NCBI GenBank assembly: GCA_945906945.1
Contig: CAMDSZ010000003.1
Location: 1 to 43,476 of the forward strand
Origin: Akkermansia muciniphila
Lineage (GTDB): Bacteria > Verrucomicrobiota > Verrucomicrobiia > Chthoniobacterales > Chthoniobacteraceae
Length of the DNA: 43,476 nucleotides
Direction of reading: 5' to 3'
The translations under genes were made by a program, and so were the position numbers. A model generated the notes under the pieces. That model was not told where the DNA came from, searched no databases, and saw only the letters and a list, made by a program, of their open reading frames with translations. Each line of letters starts with the position of its first letter. Position 1 is the first letter of the stretch. Positions 24,123 through 33,843 of the stretch are shown here, one piece after another.

Positions 24123-25241
24123 ATGTTTGTTGATCATATTCGAGTCGAGGCGTACGCCGGTGCGGGAGGCAATGGATGCGTTTCGTTCAGGCGCGAGGCT
24201 TTTGTCCCCAAGGGCGGTCCCGACGGTGGCGACGGTGGCAAGGGAGGGTCGATCATCCTGCGTGCCGATGTGCACACGGACAATCTCACGAACTTCTTCT
24301 ACGAACCTATCCTGCGCGCCCACCATGGCCAACATGGCATGGGGAAAAAGTGTTACGGCAAATCCGCTGAAGACAAGGTATGCCGCGTCCCGGTTGGTAC
24401 TCTGGTGTTCCGGTTACCCTCGAAGAAATCCGGTGATGAGCTCGAGGCTTCCGTGCTCTATGGCACCTCTTCCACGTTTGTGGATTTGGCGAAATCGCCG
24501 GAGGACGAACCCGAGGTCCCTACAGAAGGGGATGTGCAGGAAAAAGAACTAATTGCTGATCTCACAGAGCCCGGTCAGGAGTTTGTGCTCTGCAAGGGGG
24601 GGAAAGGTGGACTGGGGAACGTGCATTTTAAAAGCTCCCAGAACCGGGTGCCCACTGAATTTACCTACGGCGAGGAGGGGGAGTCTGGGCTGTTTTACTT
24701 TGAACTCCGCACCATCGCCGACATTGGTTTGGTCGGATACCCGAATGCGGGAAAATCCACCCTCCTCACAAGCATTTCGGCTGCCCACCCAAAAGTCGCC
24801 TCCTATCCTTTCACCACATTGACCCCGCACATTGGGGTTGTGAAACTTCCGGAGTTTGAGCGTTACACCGTTGCAGACATACCGGGGTTAATCGAGGGGG
24901 CCCATAAAAATGTGGGTCTTGGCCACGAATTTTTACGGCATATCGTGCGTTGTAAGCTCCTTGCTTTTGTGGTGGATGCGGCCGGCAGCGAGGGGCGCGA
25001 CCCCATCTCTGACCTGCAGAATCTTAGGAAGGAAATTGATCTCTACGATTCCAGCCTCTCCGAGCGGCCTTGGGTCATTATTGCCAACAAAACGGACCTG
25101 GAAGGCGCTGCGGATTTCCTGCCCGTTCTCAGGCAGCGCTTCAAACGCGTTGAGATATTCGAGGTCAGCGGCTTGAAGTCCGACGGGGTGGAGGCGATGA
25201 AAAGGCGGCTCGGGGAAATTGTGGGAACGGCCGTGGTTTGA
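24123..25241 (+). CDS. obg: GTPase Obg/CgtA
   Basis: 372 residues. The glycine-rich Obg domain (EAYAGAGGNGCVSFRRE...GGPDGGDGGKGG) is followed by the G domain with G1 GYPNAGKST (205-213), G3 DIPGLIEGAHKNVGLGHEFLRHI, G4 NKTD and G5-like VSGLKSDG. The protein ends after the G domain, so the C-terminal OCT domain is absent. An acidic insertion of about 40 residues (about 97-140, KKSGDELEASVLYG...EGDVQEKE) splits the Obg domain between PVGTLVF and LIADLTEPGQ. Obg acts in 50S subunit assembly and stress control. Relatives usually follow rplU-rpmA; here it follows the glycosyltransferase by 16 nt. Confidence 0.95.
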   Translation: MFVDHIRVEAYAGAGGNGCVSFRREAFVPKGGPDGGDGGKGGSIILRADVHTDNLTNFFYEPILRAHHGQHGMGKKCYGKSAEDKVCRVPVGTLVFRLPSKKSGDELEASVLYGTSSTFVDLAKSPEDEPEVPTEGDVQEKELIADLTEPGQEFVLCKGGKGGLGNVHFKSSQNRVPTEFTYGEEGESGLFYFELRTIADIGLVGYPNAGKSTLLTSISAAHPKVASYPFTTLTPHIGVVKLPEFERYTVADIPGLIEGAHKNVGLGHEFLRHIVRCKLLAFVVDAAGSEGRDPISDLQNLRKEIDLYDSSLSERPWVIIANKTDLEGAADFLPVLRQRFKRVEIFEVSGLKSDGVEAMKRRLGEIVGTAVV

Positions 25242-25290
25242 TCCAGGTCCCGCGCTCGGGGGAAGGGTTCCTTTGGCCTGCGGGGCGAGC

Positions 25291-25308
25291 TTGTGAAATT
25301 TTTCACAA
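25291..25308. promoter_or_regulatory. Perfect TTGTGAA-N4-TTCACAA dyad upstream of the atp operon (Rex- or CRP/FNR-like operator)
   Basis: TTGTGAAATTTTTCACAA is a perfect inverted repeat (8-bp arms, TT centre) in the 136-nt gap between obg and atpB. It equals the Rex redox-repressor consensus TTGTGAA-N4-TTCACAA and simultaneously fits the CRP core TGTGA-N6-TCACA. A possible -35 TTGACG (25361-25366) lies downstream, but no good -10 was found, so the geometry relative to the promoter is unresolved. Confidence 0.6.
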
Positions 25309-25431
25309 AGTCCTTGCGGCTTTCGCGGGCTTTGGGTTTCCTACACGACTCCCCAGTGCCTTGACGTATCGTTTCCTATGCCGTTACGAAAAGCTGCGGG
25401 GCGACAGGTCGTTTCCAATTACTCTCTGAAG

Positions 25432-26367
25432 ATGTTCCATTTTTTTATCAACATGTTGAGGCGTCTAAGCCGGCAAGCTTCCCTGCAGGCCTGCGGTGCG
25501 CTCATGTTTCTTGGCGGCGCTGCATTGGCTTCTGACCCCTCGCACGCTGCTCATGCGGATGTGAGTCTTCCTCAGGCGGCGCCCGTACTTTTCAATATTG
25601 GCCCTCTGCCGGTGAGCAATTCAATGGTGGTGACTTGGTTGGTGACGATCTTGATCATCACGGTTGCGCGCCTTGCAACCCGGAGCATGAAAGAGACTCC
25701 TGAGGGGTTGCAAAATTTTGTGGAATGGATTGTCGAAAGCCTCAGGAACTTTCTGGAAAGCGTGCTTGGCCGCGAGCTCACTGCAAAGACCTACTGGTTT
25801 TTTGCCACGTCCTTTGTCTTCATCATGGCAACGAACTGGTTTGGACTCCTCCCAGGCGTCGGGACGATTGGATGGGGCGTACCTGATGAGACCGGCGCAC
25901 TGCATCACATCAGCCGCCCGCTTTTGCGTGGTGCAAACGCGGACTTGAACCTCACCCTCGCAATGTCAGTTGTCTTTTTCGGAGCATGGTTTGGCTGGGC
26001 ACTGCGCGCAAATGGCGTGGGCGGTTTTCTACTCCATATCTTCGGGCCCCGCGGTGACTCAAAAGGGTTGATGAAGCTTTTGATGGTTGTGGTGTTTCTT
26101 TGCGTAGGCGTGCTTGAAATGGTTTCGATCCTGTTCCGCCCGGTTTCGCTCTCGTTCCGCTTGTACGGAAATATTTTCGCGGGGGAAACGATGTTGGAAG
26201 CCATGTCGAATCTAGTGCCGGCGCTTGCTCCGCTGATTCCAGTTCCGTTTTATTTCATGGAGCTGCTCGTCGGCTTCGTTCAGGCGCTGGTCTTCACGCT
26301 CCTTACCGCGGTCTTCACATTGTTGATTTGTTCTCACGGGGACGAGCACGGAGAGGCGCCTCATTAA
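25432..26367 (+). CDS. atpB: F1Fo ATP synthase subunit a
   Basis: 311 residues from ATG 25432; ATG 25378 and ATG 25453 are alternative in-frame starts, and none has a Shine-Dalgarno. A signal-like N-terminal extension (QACGALMFLGGAALASDP) precedes the first membrane helix, as in other Verrucomicrobia. Subunit a forms the proton half-channels beside the c-ring: the essential Arg lies in SLSFRLYGNIFAGE, followed by the last helices MELLVGFVQALVFTLLTAVFTLL. LLPGVGTIGWG matches close relatives. It opens the operon atpBEFHAGDC. There is no atpI upstream. The dyad at 25291 lies about 125 nt before this start. Confidence 0.93.
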   Translation: MFHFFINMLRRLSRQASLQACGALMFLGGAALASDPSHAAHADVSLPQAAPVLFNIGPLPVSNSMVVTWLVTILIITVARLATRSMKETPEGLQNFVEWIVESLRNFLESVLGRELTAKTYWFFATSFVFIMATNWFGLLPGVGTIGWGVPDETGALHHISRPLLRGANADLNLTLAMSVVFFGAWFGWALRANGVGGFLLHIFGPRGDSKGLMKLLMVVVFLCVGVLEMVSILFRPVSLSFRLYGNIFAGETMLEAMSNLVPALAPLIPVPFYFMELLVGFVQALVFTLLTAVFTLLICSHGDEHGEAPH

Positions 26368-26510
26368 GCTCTTTTGACGAATATCGCCGGCCGCTGCGCA
26401 CGTTTTGTAACCACCCAGATCCCACCGCTTTTCTAACAAACCAATTTCACGCAACTGACCGTGGCAAGCCTGCGGGGCTGCGTGTGAGACAAACCCAAAC
26501 GACAAAAACC

Positions 26511-26723
26511 ATGAACATAACAACAATCGCTGAATTAGCAGGCAACCTACACATCGGTCTTGCTGCTATCGGTTCCGCTCTTGCAGTGGGAATGATCGGA
26601 TTCAAGGCATCGGAAGCAGTGGGACGCAACCCAGGTGCGGCCACGCCAATCCTGATCCAGGCGATCCTCAGTTCGGCTCTGGCCGAAGGAATCGTCTTCT
26701 TCGCGATCTTCCTCGCGAAGTAG
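26511..26723 (+). CDS. atpE: F1Fo ATP synthase subunit c
   Basis: 70 residues, two membrane helices. The loop has GRNP (38-41) and helix 2 carries the essential carboxylate E59 (ALAEGIVFF). Helix 1 lacks the Gln and helix 2 the following Ser/Thr of sodium-binding rings, so proton coupling is inferred. The start at 26511 was chosen because the in-frame reading upstream overlaps atpB. The 143-nt gap from atpB contains no other gene, and a GC-rich hairpin follows the stop. No Shine-Dalgarno: the ATG is preceded by CGACAAAAACC. Confidence 0.95.
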   Translation: MNITTIAELAGNLHIGLAAIGSALAVGMIGFKASEAVGRNPGAATPILIQAILSSALAEGIVFFAIFLAK

Positions 26724-26735
26724 TAAGTTTGCGAG

Positions 26736-26760
26736 CGCGGGGGGGCGCAATCCCCCCGCG
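26736..26760 (+). promoter_or_regulatory. GC-rich intercistronic hairpin after atpE
   Basis: CGCGGGGGG (26736-26744) pairs with CCCCCCGCG (26752-26760) around a 7-nt loop, 13 nt after the atpE stop. The sequence after it (TCTCCTTCGCC) is not a clear U-tract, so it is more likely an mRNA-stabilising or attenuating element than a full terminator. Confidence 0.5.
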
Positions 26761-26798
26761 TCTCCTTCGCCACAGCGTTTAAGTCACAACACATTTTT

Positions 26799-27353
26799 AT
26801 GATTTCCGCCGCATTTCTCGCAGCAGCACCTCAGGCTAGTATTTCGGACACAGCCCGCGCCATGGGGGAAACCTTTGGATTCAACTCCTGGGCGTTTGTC
26901 GCGCAAATCCTCTCTTTCTCGATCGTTTGTGCGGCTCTGTACAAACTCGCCTATCATCCGATCCTCAAGGTTCTCGAAGATCGACGTCAGCGGATCGAGG
27001 CGACATACCGCGAGGCAGCGGCACTCAAAATCCAGGTTGCCGATGCCGAGAAGCGGGCGAGTGAGATAGTGGTGCAAGCCTCATCAGGCGCCCACAAGTT
27101 GGTGGAAGACGCCAAAGTTGCCGCACTGGAGTTTCAGGAGAAGCAAATGCAGCAGGCCAAGGCCGAGGCGGAGGCGCTGGTTGCAAAGGCAAGGGCAGAT
27201 ATCAAGCGTGAGCGCGAAGTGATGCTTGCGGAGTTGCGCTCGGAAGTCGCCAGCTTGGTAGTGCGCACAACCGCGAAGGTTGCGGGCAAGGTGCTCACCG
27301 ACGATGACCAGCGCCGACTCACCGACGAGGCTAGTCGCGAACTTGCTGCTTAA
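26799..27353 (+). CDS. atpF: F1Fo ATP synthase subunit b
   Basis: 184 residues. A single N-terminal membrane helix (WAFVAQILSFSIVCAALYKLAY, about residues 28-49) is followed by a long amphipathic, charged coiled coil (VLEDRRQRIEATYREAAALK...KREREVMLAELRSEVASLVV) ending in the delta-binding C-terminus. This is the peripheral-stalk b subunit. The N-terminal ~25 residues (SAAFLAAAPQASISDTARA) are an extension of unclear role. It lies after the atpE hairpin and 24 nt before atpH. Confidence 0.93.
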   Translation: MISAAFLAAAPQASISDTARAMGETFGFNSWAFVAQILSFSIVCAALYKLAYHPILKVLEDRRQRIEATYREAAALKIQVADAEKRASEIVVQASSGAHKLVEDAKVAALEFQEKQMQQAKAEAEALVAKARADIKREREVMLAELRSEVASLVVRTTAKVAGKVLTDDDQRRLTDEASRELAA

Positions 27354-27377
27354 ACCTTTTGATAATTTTTCGAATCG

Positions 27378-27776
27378 ATGAAACTCAGTAAAGAAGCTCG
27401 GCTTGGCGCTAAATCCTTGGCGAAGGCATGCATGTCGGGAGGTACTTTGGATCATTCCAAGGTCTCTCGTGTTCTCTCTGAAGTTTCCAGCAAGCGTCCC
27501 GCGGGCTACGCACAGATGCTTCACGAGTTTCATCGGTTGGTGCGGCTCGAAGTGGAGAGAAAGACGGCGCTCATCCAGACGGCTAGTCCTATCGATGCCG
27601 CCGGCAGGGATTCGCTAACCAAGGCGGTTCGCCAGCGCTTCGGCGCCGATGTTGAAACGCACTTCTCTGTGAATGCCGAATTGATAGCGGGCGTCAGAAT
27701 CAGGGTGGGAAGCGACTTGCTAGATTCAAATGTGAGGGAGCGTCTTACGAGACTCGAAGCGGACCTTGCGCACTAG
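27378..27776 (+). CDS. atpH: F1Fo ATP synthase subunit delta (short form)
   Basis: 132 residues, well below the usual ~175-185. The C-terminal part (VNAELIAGVRIRVGSDLLDSNVRERLTRLEADL, in two blocks) is the standard delta end; the N-terminal six-helix bundle that caps F1 is reduced, with only about 60 residues (RLGAKSLAKACMSGG...RPAGYAQMLHEFHRLVRLE) before the hinge. Operon position between atpF and atpA supports the call. Delta links the b stalk to the alpha subunits. The shortening appears natural because no frameshift or additional upstream coding sequence is visible. Confidence 0.85.
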   Translation: MKLSKEARLGAKSLAKACMSGGTLDHSKVSRVLSEVSSKRPAGYAQMLHEFHRLVRLEVERKTALIQTASPIDAAGRDSLTKAVRQRFGADVETHFSVNAELIAGVRIRVGSDLLDSNVRERLTRLEADLAH

Positions 27777-27854
27777 AGCGTGAGTTTCTGCACCGAACTT
27801 GCCGCGCAACCCGGCCAATCATCACCCAAATTTTAAAAACCAACGTTTAAACAA

Positions 27855-29384
27855 ATGAGTAATATCCTCCAAGAAATAGAAGCCACGATCTCGGGCATGA
27901 AGACCGGAGCCGTGCGTTCCAATGTCGGCATTGTGCGCCAAGTGGGCGATGGTGTCGCGCGCATCGAAGGGCTGAGCGATGTGATGCTCAATGAAATGAT
28001 CGAGTTCCCAGGCGGCCTGTACGGCATTGCCTTGAACCTTGAGGAAACCGAAGTTGGCGCCATCCTCCTCGGGGAGGACAGAGCAGTGACCGAGGGCATG
28101 GAAGTCCGCACCACAGGCAAGCTTCTGTCCGTTCCGGTGGGCAAGGAATTGTTGGGGCGCGTCGTGAACAGCCTCGGTGAGCCGATCGACGGCAAAGGCC
28201 CGATTCACTCGACAAAACAGTATCCTGTCGAAAAAATTGCTCCAGGCATCATCAAGCGGCGTTCGGTCAGTCAGCCGATGACAACAGGCATCATGGCCAT
28301 CGATGCCATGATTCCAATCGGCCGCGGGCAGCGTGAGTTGATCATTGGTGATCGCGCAACGGGTAAGACCACGATCGCCGTGGACACTATCATCAATAAC
28401 GCTCGTACCAATAAGCTCAACGCCGGTAAGCCCGGATTCAGACCCGTGTATTCGATTTACGTCGGCGTGGGTCAGAAAAACGCGAACATCGCAAGAACCG
28501 TGGCCGTGCTCGAAGAAGCCGGCGCGCTGGAGTACACGATCGTCCTTTCAGCTCCAGCATCCGATACCGCAACCAACCAGTACCTCGCGCCTTTCGCCGG
28601 CTGTTCGATGGGTGAATGGTTCATGGATAATGGAATGGATGCTGTCATTGTTTTTGATGATTTGTCCAAACACGCCGTCGCCTACCGGCAGGTGTCACTG
28701 CTGCTGAAGCGTCCCTCGGGCCGCGAGGCTTATCCCGGTGATGTGTTTTATCTGCACTCCCGTCTGCTCGAGCGCAGCGCTCGTTTGAGCGAGAAAAGCG
28801 GCGATGGCTCGCTCACGGCGCTGCCGATTATTGAAACGCAGGCGGGTGACGTCTCTGCCTACATTCCGACCAACGTGATTTCGATTACAGACGGCCAGAT
28901 TTATCTGGAGACGGATTTGTTTTACCAAGGCGTAAGACCGGCTGTTTCCGTGGGTCTTTCGGTGAGCCGTGTGGGTTCCGCCGCGCAGATCAAGGCGATG
29001 AAGCAGGTGGCTGGCAAGATCAAGGGTGACCTTGCACAGTTCCGGGAATTGGCTGCTTTCGCGCAGTTCGGCTCTGATCTGGACGCGAAGACAAAGGCCC
29101 AACTGGACCGCGGTCAGCGTATTGTCGAGGTGTTCAAGCAGACACAGTACCAGCCGATGCCTGTCGAGCTTCAGGTGTCTACGCTGTGGGCCATTCAAAA
29201 CGGTCACTTCGACGACGTTCCAGTCGCCTCGGTGAAGGACTTCCAAAACAAACTCCAGGATTTCTTTGTGACTCGCAAGGATGCGGTGTTGGCAAAAATC
29301 CGCGACAAGGGCGCTGTGGACGACGCCATCACTGAAGATCTCAAAACTTCACTGGCCGAATTCAAGCAGGGCTACAAAGCCTAG
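27855..29384 (+). CDS. atpA: F1Fo ATP synthase subunit alpha
   Basis: 509 residues. It carries the non-catalytic nucleotide-binding fold with P-loop GDRATGKT (165-172), the [17 protein letters not shown] stretch and [20 protein letters not shown]. The N-terminal beta-barrel ([17 protein letters not shown]) and C-terminal helical domain are complete. Three alpha subunits alternate with beta in F1. The gene follows atpH by 78 nt and precedes atpG by 58 nt. No Shine-Dalgarno: the ATG is preceded by the A/T-rich CGTTTAAACAA. Confidence 0.98.
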   Translation: MSNILQEIEATISGMKTGAVRSNVGIVRQVGDGVARIEGLSDVMLNEMIEFPGGLYGIALNLEETEVGAILLGEDRAVTEGMEVRTTGKLLSVPVGKELLGRVVNSLGEPIDGKGPIHSTKQYPVEKIAPGIIKRRSVSQPMTTGIMAIDAMIPIGRGQRELIIGDRATGKTTIAVDTIINNARTNKLNAGKPGFRPVYSIYVGVGQKNANIARTVAVLEEAGALEYTIVLSAPASDTATNQYLAPFAGCSMGEWFMDNGMDAVIVFDDLSKHAVAYRQVSLLLKRPSGREAYPGDVFYLHSRLLERSARLSEKSGDGSLTALPIIETQAGDVSAYIPTNVISITDGQIYLETDLFYQGVRPAVSVGLSVSRVGSAAQIKAMKQVAGKIKGDLAQFRELAAFAQFGSDLDAKTKAQLDRGQRIVEVFKQTQYQPMPVELQVSTLWAIQNGHFDDVPVASVKDFQNKLQDFFVTRKDAVLAKIRDKGAVDDAITEDLKTSLAEFKQGYKA

Positions 29385-29442
29385 TAGGTCTCTGGGATAA
29401 GTTCACGGAAACGTTCGGTTTTAAACAGACGCACAACGCCAC

Positions 29443-30345
29443 ATGGCCGCCAACACTCGAGATATCCGCCGACGCATTAAGTCGGTGAAAAATACGGCGC
29501 AGATTACTAAGGCGATGCAGATGGTCGCCGCATCGAAGATGCGCAAGGCACAGCAGGCTGCGATCGCCAGCCGCCCGTATGCCGAGGAGCTCTCGCGCCT
29601 GCTTCGCCCCTTCATCGACATGTTGGGTGATGAAGATCGGGCTCCACATCCACTGATGGACTCCCGCGAAGTGAAGCGTGAGTTGGTGCTTGTCCTCTCC
29701 ACGGACAAGGGCCTCTGCGGTGCATTGAACACAAATCTTTTCCGCGAGCTTTCCCAGTTCGATCCCGCCAAGACAGACTTTGTTTGCGTGGGCAGAAAAG
29801 GCGCTCAGTTCCTGGTGCGCTCTAAGTGTTCAGTAATCGCTGAATTTGATCTGAAGGATAATTTTAGCTTCCACCATGCTCAGACGGTCGCGAAGTTCTG
29901 CATGGAAGAGTACATGAAGGGAAAGGTGGATCGAATCACGGTTGCCTACTCCGACTTCGTCAACACCCTCACACAAATTCCAAGCACACGCATCGTTGCT
30001 CCGGTTCATTCTTTTGATCTCGGAGCGACCGCGCTCGACGGAAAAAATGATGAAACCAGCGGGGCGAAAATCACTCCGCCAGATGTTACCGAGTACCTGC
30101 TGGAGCCGAACAAGGACACGCTGCTCGATGAACTTCTGCCACACTTTGTGTTCTTCAAGATCTACCATTTGGTGCTTGAAAGCCGCGCCTCGGAGCATTC
30201 CGCCCGGATGGTCGCGATGAAGAATGCGACGGATAACGCGAAACAAATCATCAAGGATCTAACGCTCGAATATAACAAAATCCGTCAGGCGAGTATCACG
30301 ACCGAGATTCTCGAAATCGCAACCGCGCAGATGGTGCTCTCCTAA
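29443..30345 (+). CDS. atpG: F1Fo ATP synthase subunit gamma
   Basis: 300 residues. N-terminal coiled-coil helix NTRDIRRRIKSVKNTAQITKAMQMV and C-terminal helix NAKQIIKDLTLEYNKIRQASIT form the rotating shaft; the central Rossmann-like domain contains STDKGLCGALNTNLFRE. The length is normal, and no cyanobacterial/chloroplast-type regulatory cysteine insertion is seen. It lies between atpA and atpD (27 nt). No Shine-Dalgarno (CAACGCCAC). Confidence 0.96.
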   Translation: MAANTRDIRRRIKSVKNTAQITKAMQMVAASKMRKAQQAAIASRPYAEELSRLLRPFIDMLGDEDRAPHPLMDSREVKRELVLVLSTDKGLCGALNTNLFRELSQFDPAKTDFVCVGRKGAQFLVRSKCSVIAEFDLKDNFSFHHAQTVAKFCMEEYMKGKVDRITVAYSDFVNTLTQIPSTRIVAPVHSFDLGATALDGKNDETSGAKITPPDVTEYLLEPNKDTLLDELLPHFVFFKIYHLVLESRASEHSARMVAMKNATDNAKQIIKDLTLEYNKIRQASITTEILEIATAQMVLS

Positions 30346-31803
<1,458 letters not shown>

Positions 31804-31828
31804 GTAATTGGCTGATTCTCCGTCTGGC

Positions 31829-31853
31829 TCGCGTCGCATGGATTGCGGCGCGA
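31829..31853 (+). promoter_or_regulatory. Intercistronic hairpin between atpD and atpC
   Basis: TCGCGTCGCA (31829-31838) pairs with TGCGGCGCGA (31844-31853), 10 bp with one GU pair and loop TGGAT, 25 nt after the atpD stop. No U-tract follows, so attenuation or mRNA 3'-end protection is likelier than termination, since atpC must still be expressed. Confidence 0.5.
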
Positions 31854-31898
31854 ACCAAAACGGGGATGCGCATTTTTCAACCACGCTGACTCTTCTCC

Positions 31899-32303
31899 AT
31901 GGCTACCGTAAGATTAGAAATAATAACCCCCGAGGCTGTTGCTTACAGGGATGATGTGGACATGGTTTTACTGCCTGCGGAATTGGGGGAAATGGGTGTT
32001 TATCCCATGCACGTTCCTCTCATCACCAAGATTATGCCGGGTGAGTTGGTGGTGACTAAAGGCGCTGAAAAGGCTCGGATCGCAATCGGAGAAGGGTTTG
32101 CGGAGATCACCCAGACGAACATTCGCGTGCTTGCTGACATGGCGATCGAAGAAGCGCAGATCGATGAAGAGGCCGCTGAAAAAGCGGTTGAACGTGCGCA
32201 GGAGCGGTTGCGTCAGGGAAGTCTGGGGGATGAGGAAGTGGCGATGGTAAACGTCATTCTCGCCAAATCACTCGCGCAGCTGAAGGTGAAGCGGCGCCGG
32301 TAG
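31899..32303 (+). CDS. atpC: F1Fo ATP synthase subunit epsilon
   Basis: 134 residues. The N-terminal beta-sandwich (VRLEIITPEAVAYRDDVDMVLLPAELGEMGVYPMHVPL, in blocks) binds gamma; the C-terminal helical hairpin (EEAAEKAVERAQERL...) is the inhibitory arm. It is the last gene of the operon. The preceding 95-nt gap contains a hairpin. No Shine-Dalgarno (CTCTTCTCC). Confidence 0.95.
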   Translation: MATVRLEIITPEAVAYRDDVDMVLLPAELGEMGVYPMHVPLITKIMPGELVVTKGAEKARIAIGEGFAEITQTNIRVLADMAIEEAQIDEEAAEKAVERAQERLRQGSLGDEEVAMVNVILAKSLAQLKVKRRR

Positions 32304-32341
32304 TCGGTGGCCGGTCGCTGGATTAGGTTGGGGTGGTTAGC

Positions 32342-32370
32342 AAAAATTCTCCGCTCCGACTCAAAGCGGA
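32342..32370 (-). terminator. Intrinsic terminator of the gltX-aroE-kinase unit
   Basis: Read on the minus strand, TCCGCT and AGCGGA (32370-32350) form a 6-bp stem around a 9-nt loop overlapping the last codons, followed by GAATTTTTG (U-tract at 32346-32342). It sits in the convergent gap with atpC and might act on both strands. Confidence 0.5.
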
Positions 32371-33824
32371 TTCTGAGTTAAAACACGCTCCAACTCCGAA
32401 ATCCTTGCTCGTTGCTTTTGGTATTCCATCGCGGCCTTTTTCTGAGGCTGGATGGCGCGCGTGTTTTTGAGCGGGGTGATCGGTAGCCCAAGATTTTCCA
32501 GCGCGAAGATCGCGGCACCTCGAATGCTGGCCTCCGCCTCGGGATTGGGATGCAGAGGGCTGTTCATCACATTTGCGAGGCGCTGCATTGCGCTCTTGGA
32601 GGAGTGAATTCCGCCTGACACCAAAACCTTGTCTACTTCTCCGGTTTTCTTGGCCACCATTTCCGCAATCAACGCAAGCCGGTGATACGTGCCCTCTGTG
32701 ATCGCCTGCAGCAGATCAATTCCCGAGGTCGCCTGAGTGATCCCGAGAATGGTGCCGCTCAGTTTTTCATTCCAAGAAGGCGCTCGTTCTGTGGTCCAAA
32801 AAGGAACTACCGTGAGCCCGTGGGCGGGGCGCAGGCGGCGCGACATTTCCTTTTCCAAAGCTTCCAGAGAACCGGTCTGTAGATTGGCTATACCCCATGC
32901 CCTCAGGTTTCCCGCATTGCTCACCGCCCCACCTACCAAGTAGCGCGATGAGTCTACACGATAGCAAAATAACCCGAGCGGGGCCTTGGCGACCTTGCCC
33001 GCCCGCATCACACGGAGCGCCGCTGAAGTTCCGACATTGATTGCAGCCATGCCCGGTTTTGTGCAGCCCGACCCAAGGTTGGACGCCGCGCCGTCACCGA
33101 TTGCGGGGAACCAAAGCGCGCCTGCAAGCTCTGGAAAATAGCGCGCCGTTGAAGGTGACATCCCCGACGGTGTGTCGGAAATCTCAAGAAAGGAGGAGTC
33201 CTTCAACCTTAGAAAACTCAAAAGCTCCGGATCCCACTTTAACGTGGATGGATCAAACAGTCCTGTGCCGGTGGCCATTCCAATGGCGCAATGAGCAGAC
33301 CCTGCGATTTGCAGTTGTACCCACTCTCCCGGGGACATCCATTGACGGACCTTCTTAAATGCCGATGGATCCGTTCTTCGCAGCCACCGCAATTTTGCTG
33401 GCCAGAAAGAACTCCGCAGCATGCACCCCGTGCGCCCGTGAATTCTTGCCTCTGAAAACACATCCCGCATCTCGGCTGAGTCATCACGGCATCGTGAGTC
33501 TGCCCAAGTGATCACATCCGTCAAAGGTGCGCCCGTACTATCAACGCCGAGGAGACTGTGCCAAAAGCAAGAGACTCCGACAGCCGCGATAGGCCTGGAG
33601 CGGAGTTGCCGGTGTGATCTGGCGTATTCCAGCGTCTTGGCGATGCATTCGCGTACGGACTTTAACAATGCCGCCGGGCGCATCACACAGGTGCCATCTG
33701 CTTTGGTGAGCAGTGGTGATTTCTGGTGACTGGTCGACTCCACAATGCGAGACCCCGAATGCGTGAAAAGCGCCGCACGACTTGATGAGGTCCCCAGGTC
33801 GAGAGAGAGAATGAGCGGGTCCAT
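32361..33824 (-). CDS. FGGY-family carbohydrate kinase (gluconokinase/xylulokinase-like)
   Basis: 487 residues from ATG 33824; a TTG one codon earlier is in frame. The N-terminal FGGY domain starts LILSLDLGTSSSRAALF (phosphate-1 loop), with SCFWHSLLGVD and ITWADSRC consistent with sugar binding. The C-terminal domain has AAINVGTSAALRV (phosphate-2) and VLVSGGIHSSKSAMQRLANVM (adenosine region). It phosphorylates a sugar or sugar acid with ATP. GVSCFWHSLLGVD and the overall pattern are nearest to gluconokinase-type FGGY enzymes in my reading, but the substrate is uncertain. The C-terminal ~35 residues, KKAAMEYQKQRARISELERVL, form a charged helix of a kind also seen in some FGGY kinases. It is the last gene after gltX and aroE (20-nt gap). 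Confidence 0.82.
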   Translation of the reverse strand: MDPLILSLDLGTSSSRAALFTHSGSRIVESTSHQKSPLLTKADGTCVMRPAALLKSVRECIAKTLEYARSHRQLRSRPIAAVGVSCFWHSLLGVDSTGAPLTDVITWADSRCRDDSAEMRDVFSEARIHGRTGCMLRSSFWPAKLRWLRRTDPSAFKKVRQWMSPGEWVQLQIAGSAHCAIGMATGTGLFDPSTLKWDPELLSFLRLKDSSFLEISDTPSGMSPSTARYFPELAGALWFPAIGDGAASNLGSGCTKPGMAAINVGTSAALRVMRAGKVAKAPLGLFCYRVDSSRYLVGGAVSNAGNLRAWGIANLQTGSLEALEKEMSRRLRPAHGLTVVPFWTTERAPSWNEKLSGTILGITQATSGIDLLQAITEGTYHRLALIAEMVAKKTGEVDKVLVSGGIHSSKSAMQRLANVMNSPLHPNPEAEASIRGAAIFALENLGLPITPLKNTRAIQPQKKAAMEYQKQRARISELERVLTQNPL

Positions 33825-33843
33825 CAAAAGTGCGGTGTGGGTC

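Noticed and set aside
25361-25389. atpB promoter TTGACG with TTACGA at 17 bp
   Set aside because: The -35 is good but the -10 matches poorly, so it is mentioned only in the operator entry and not listed as a promoter.
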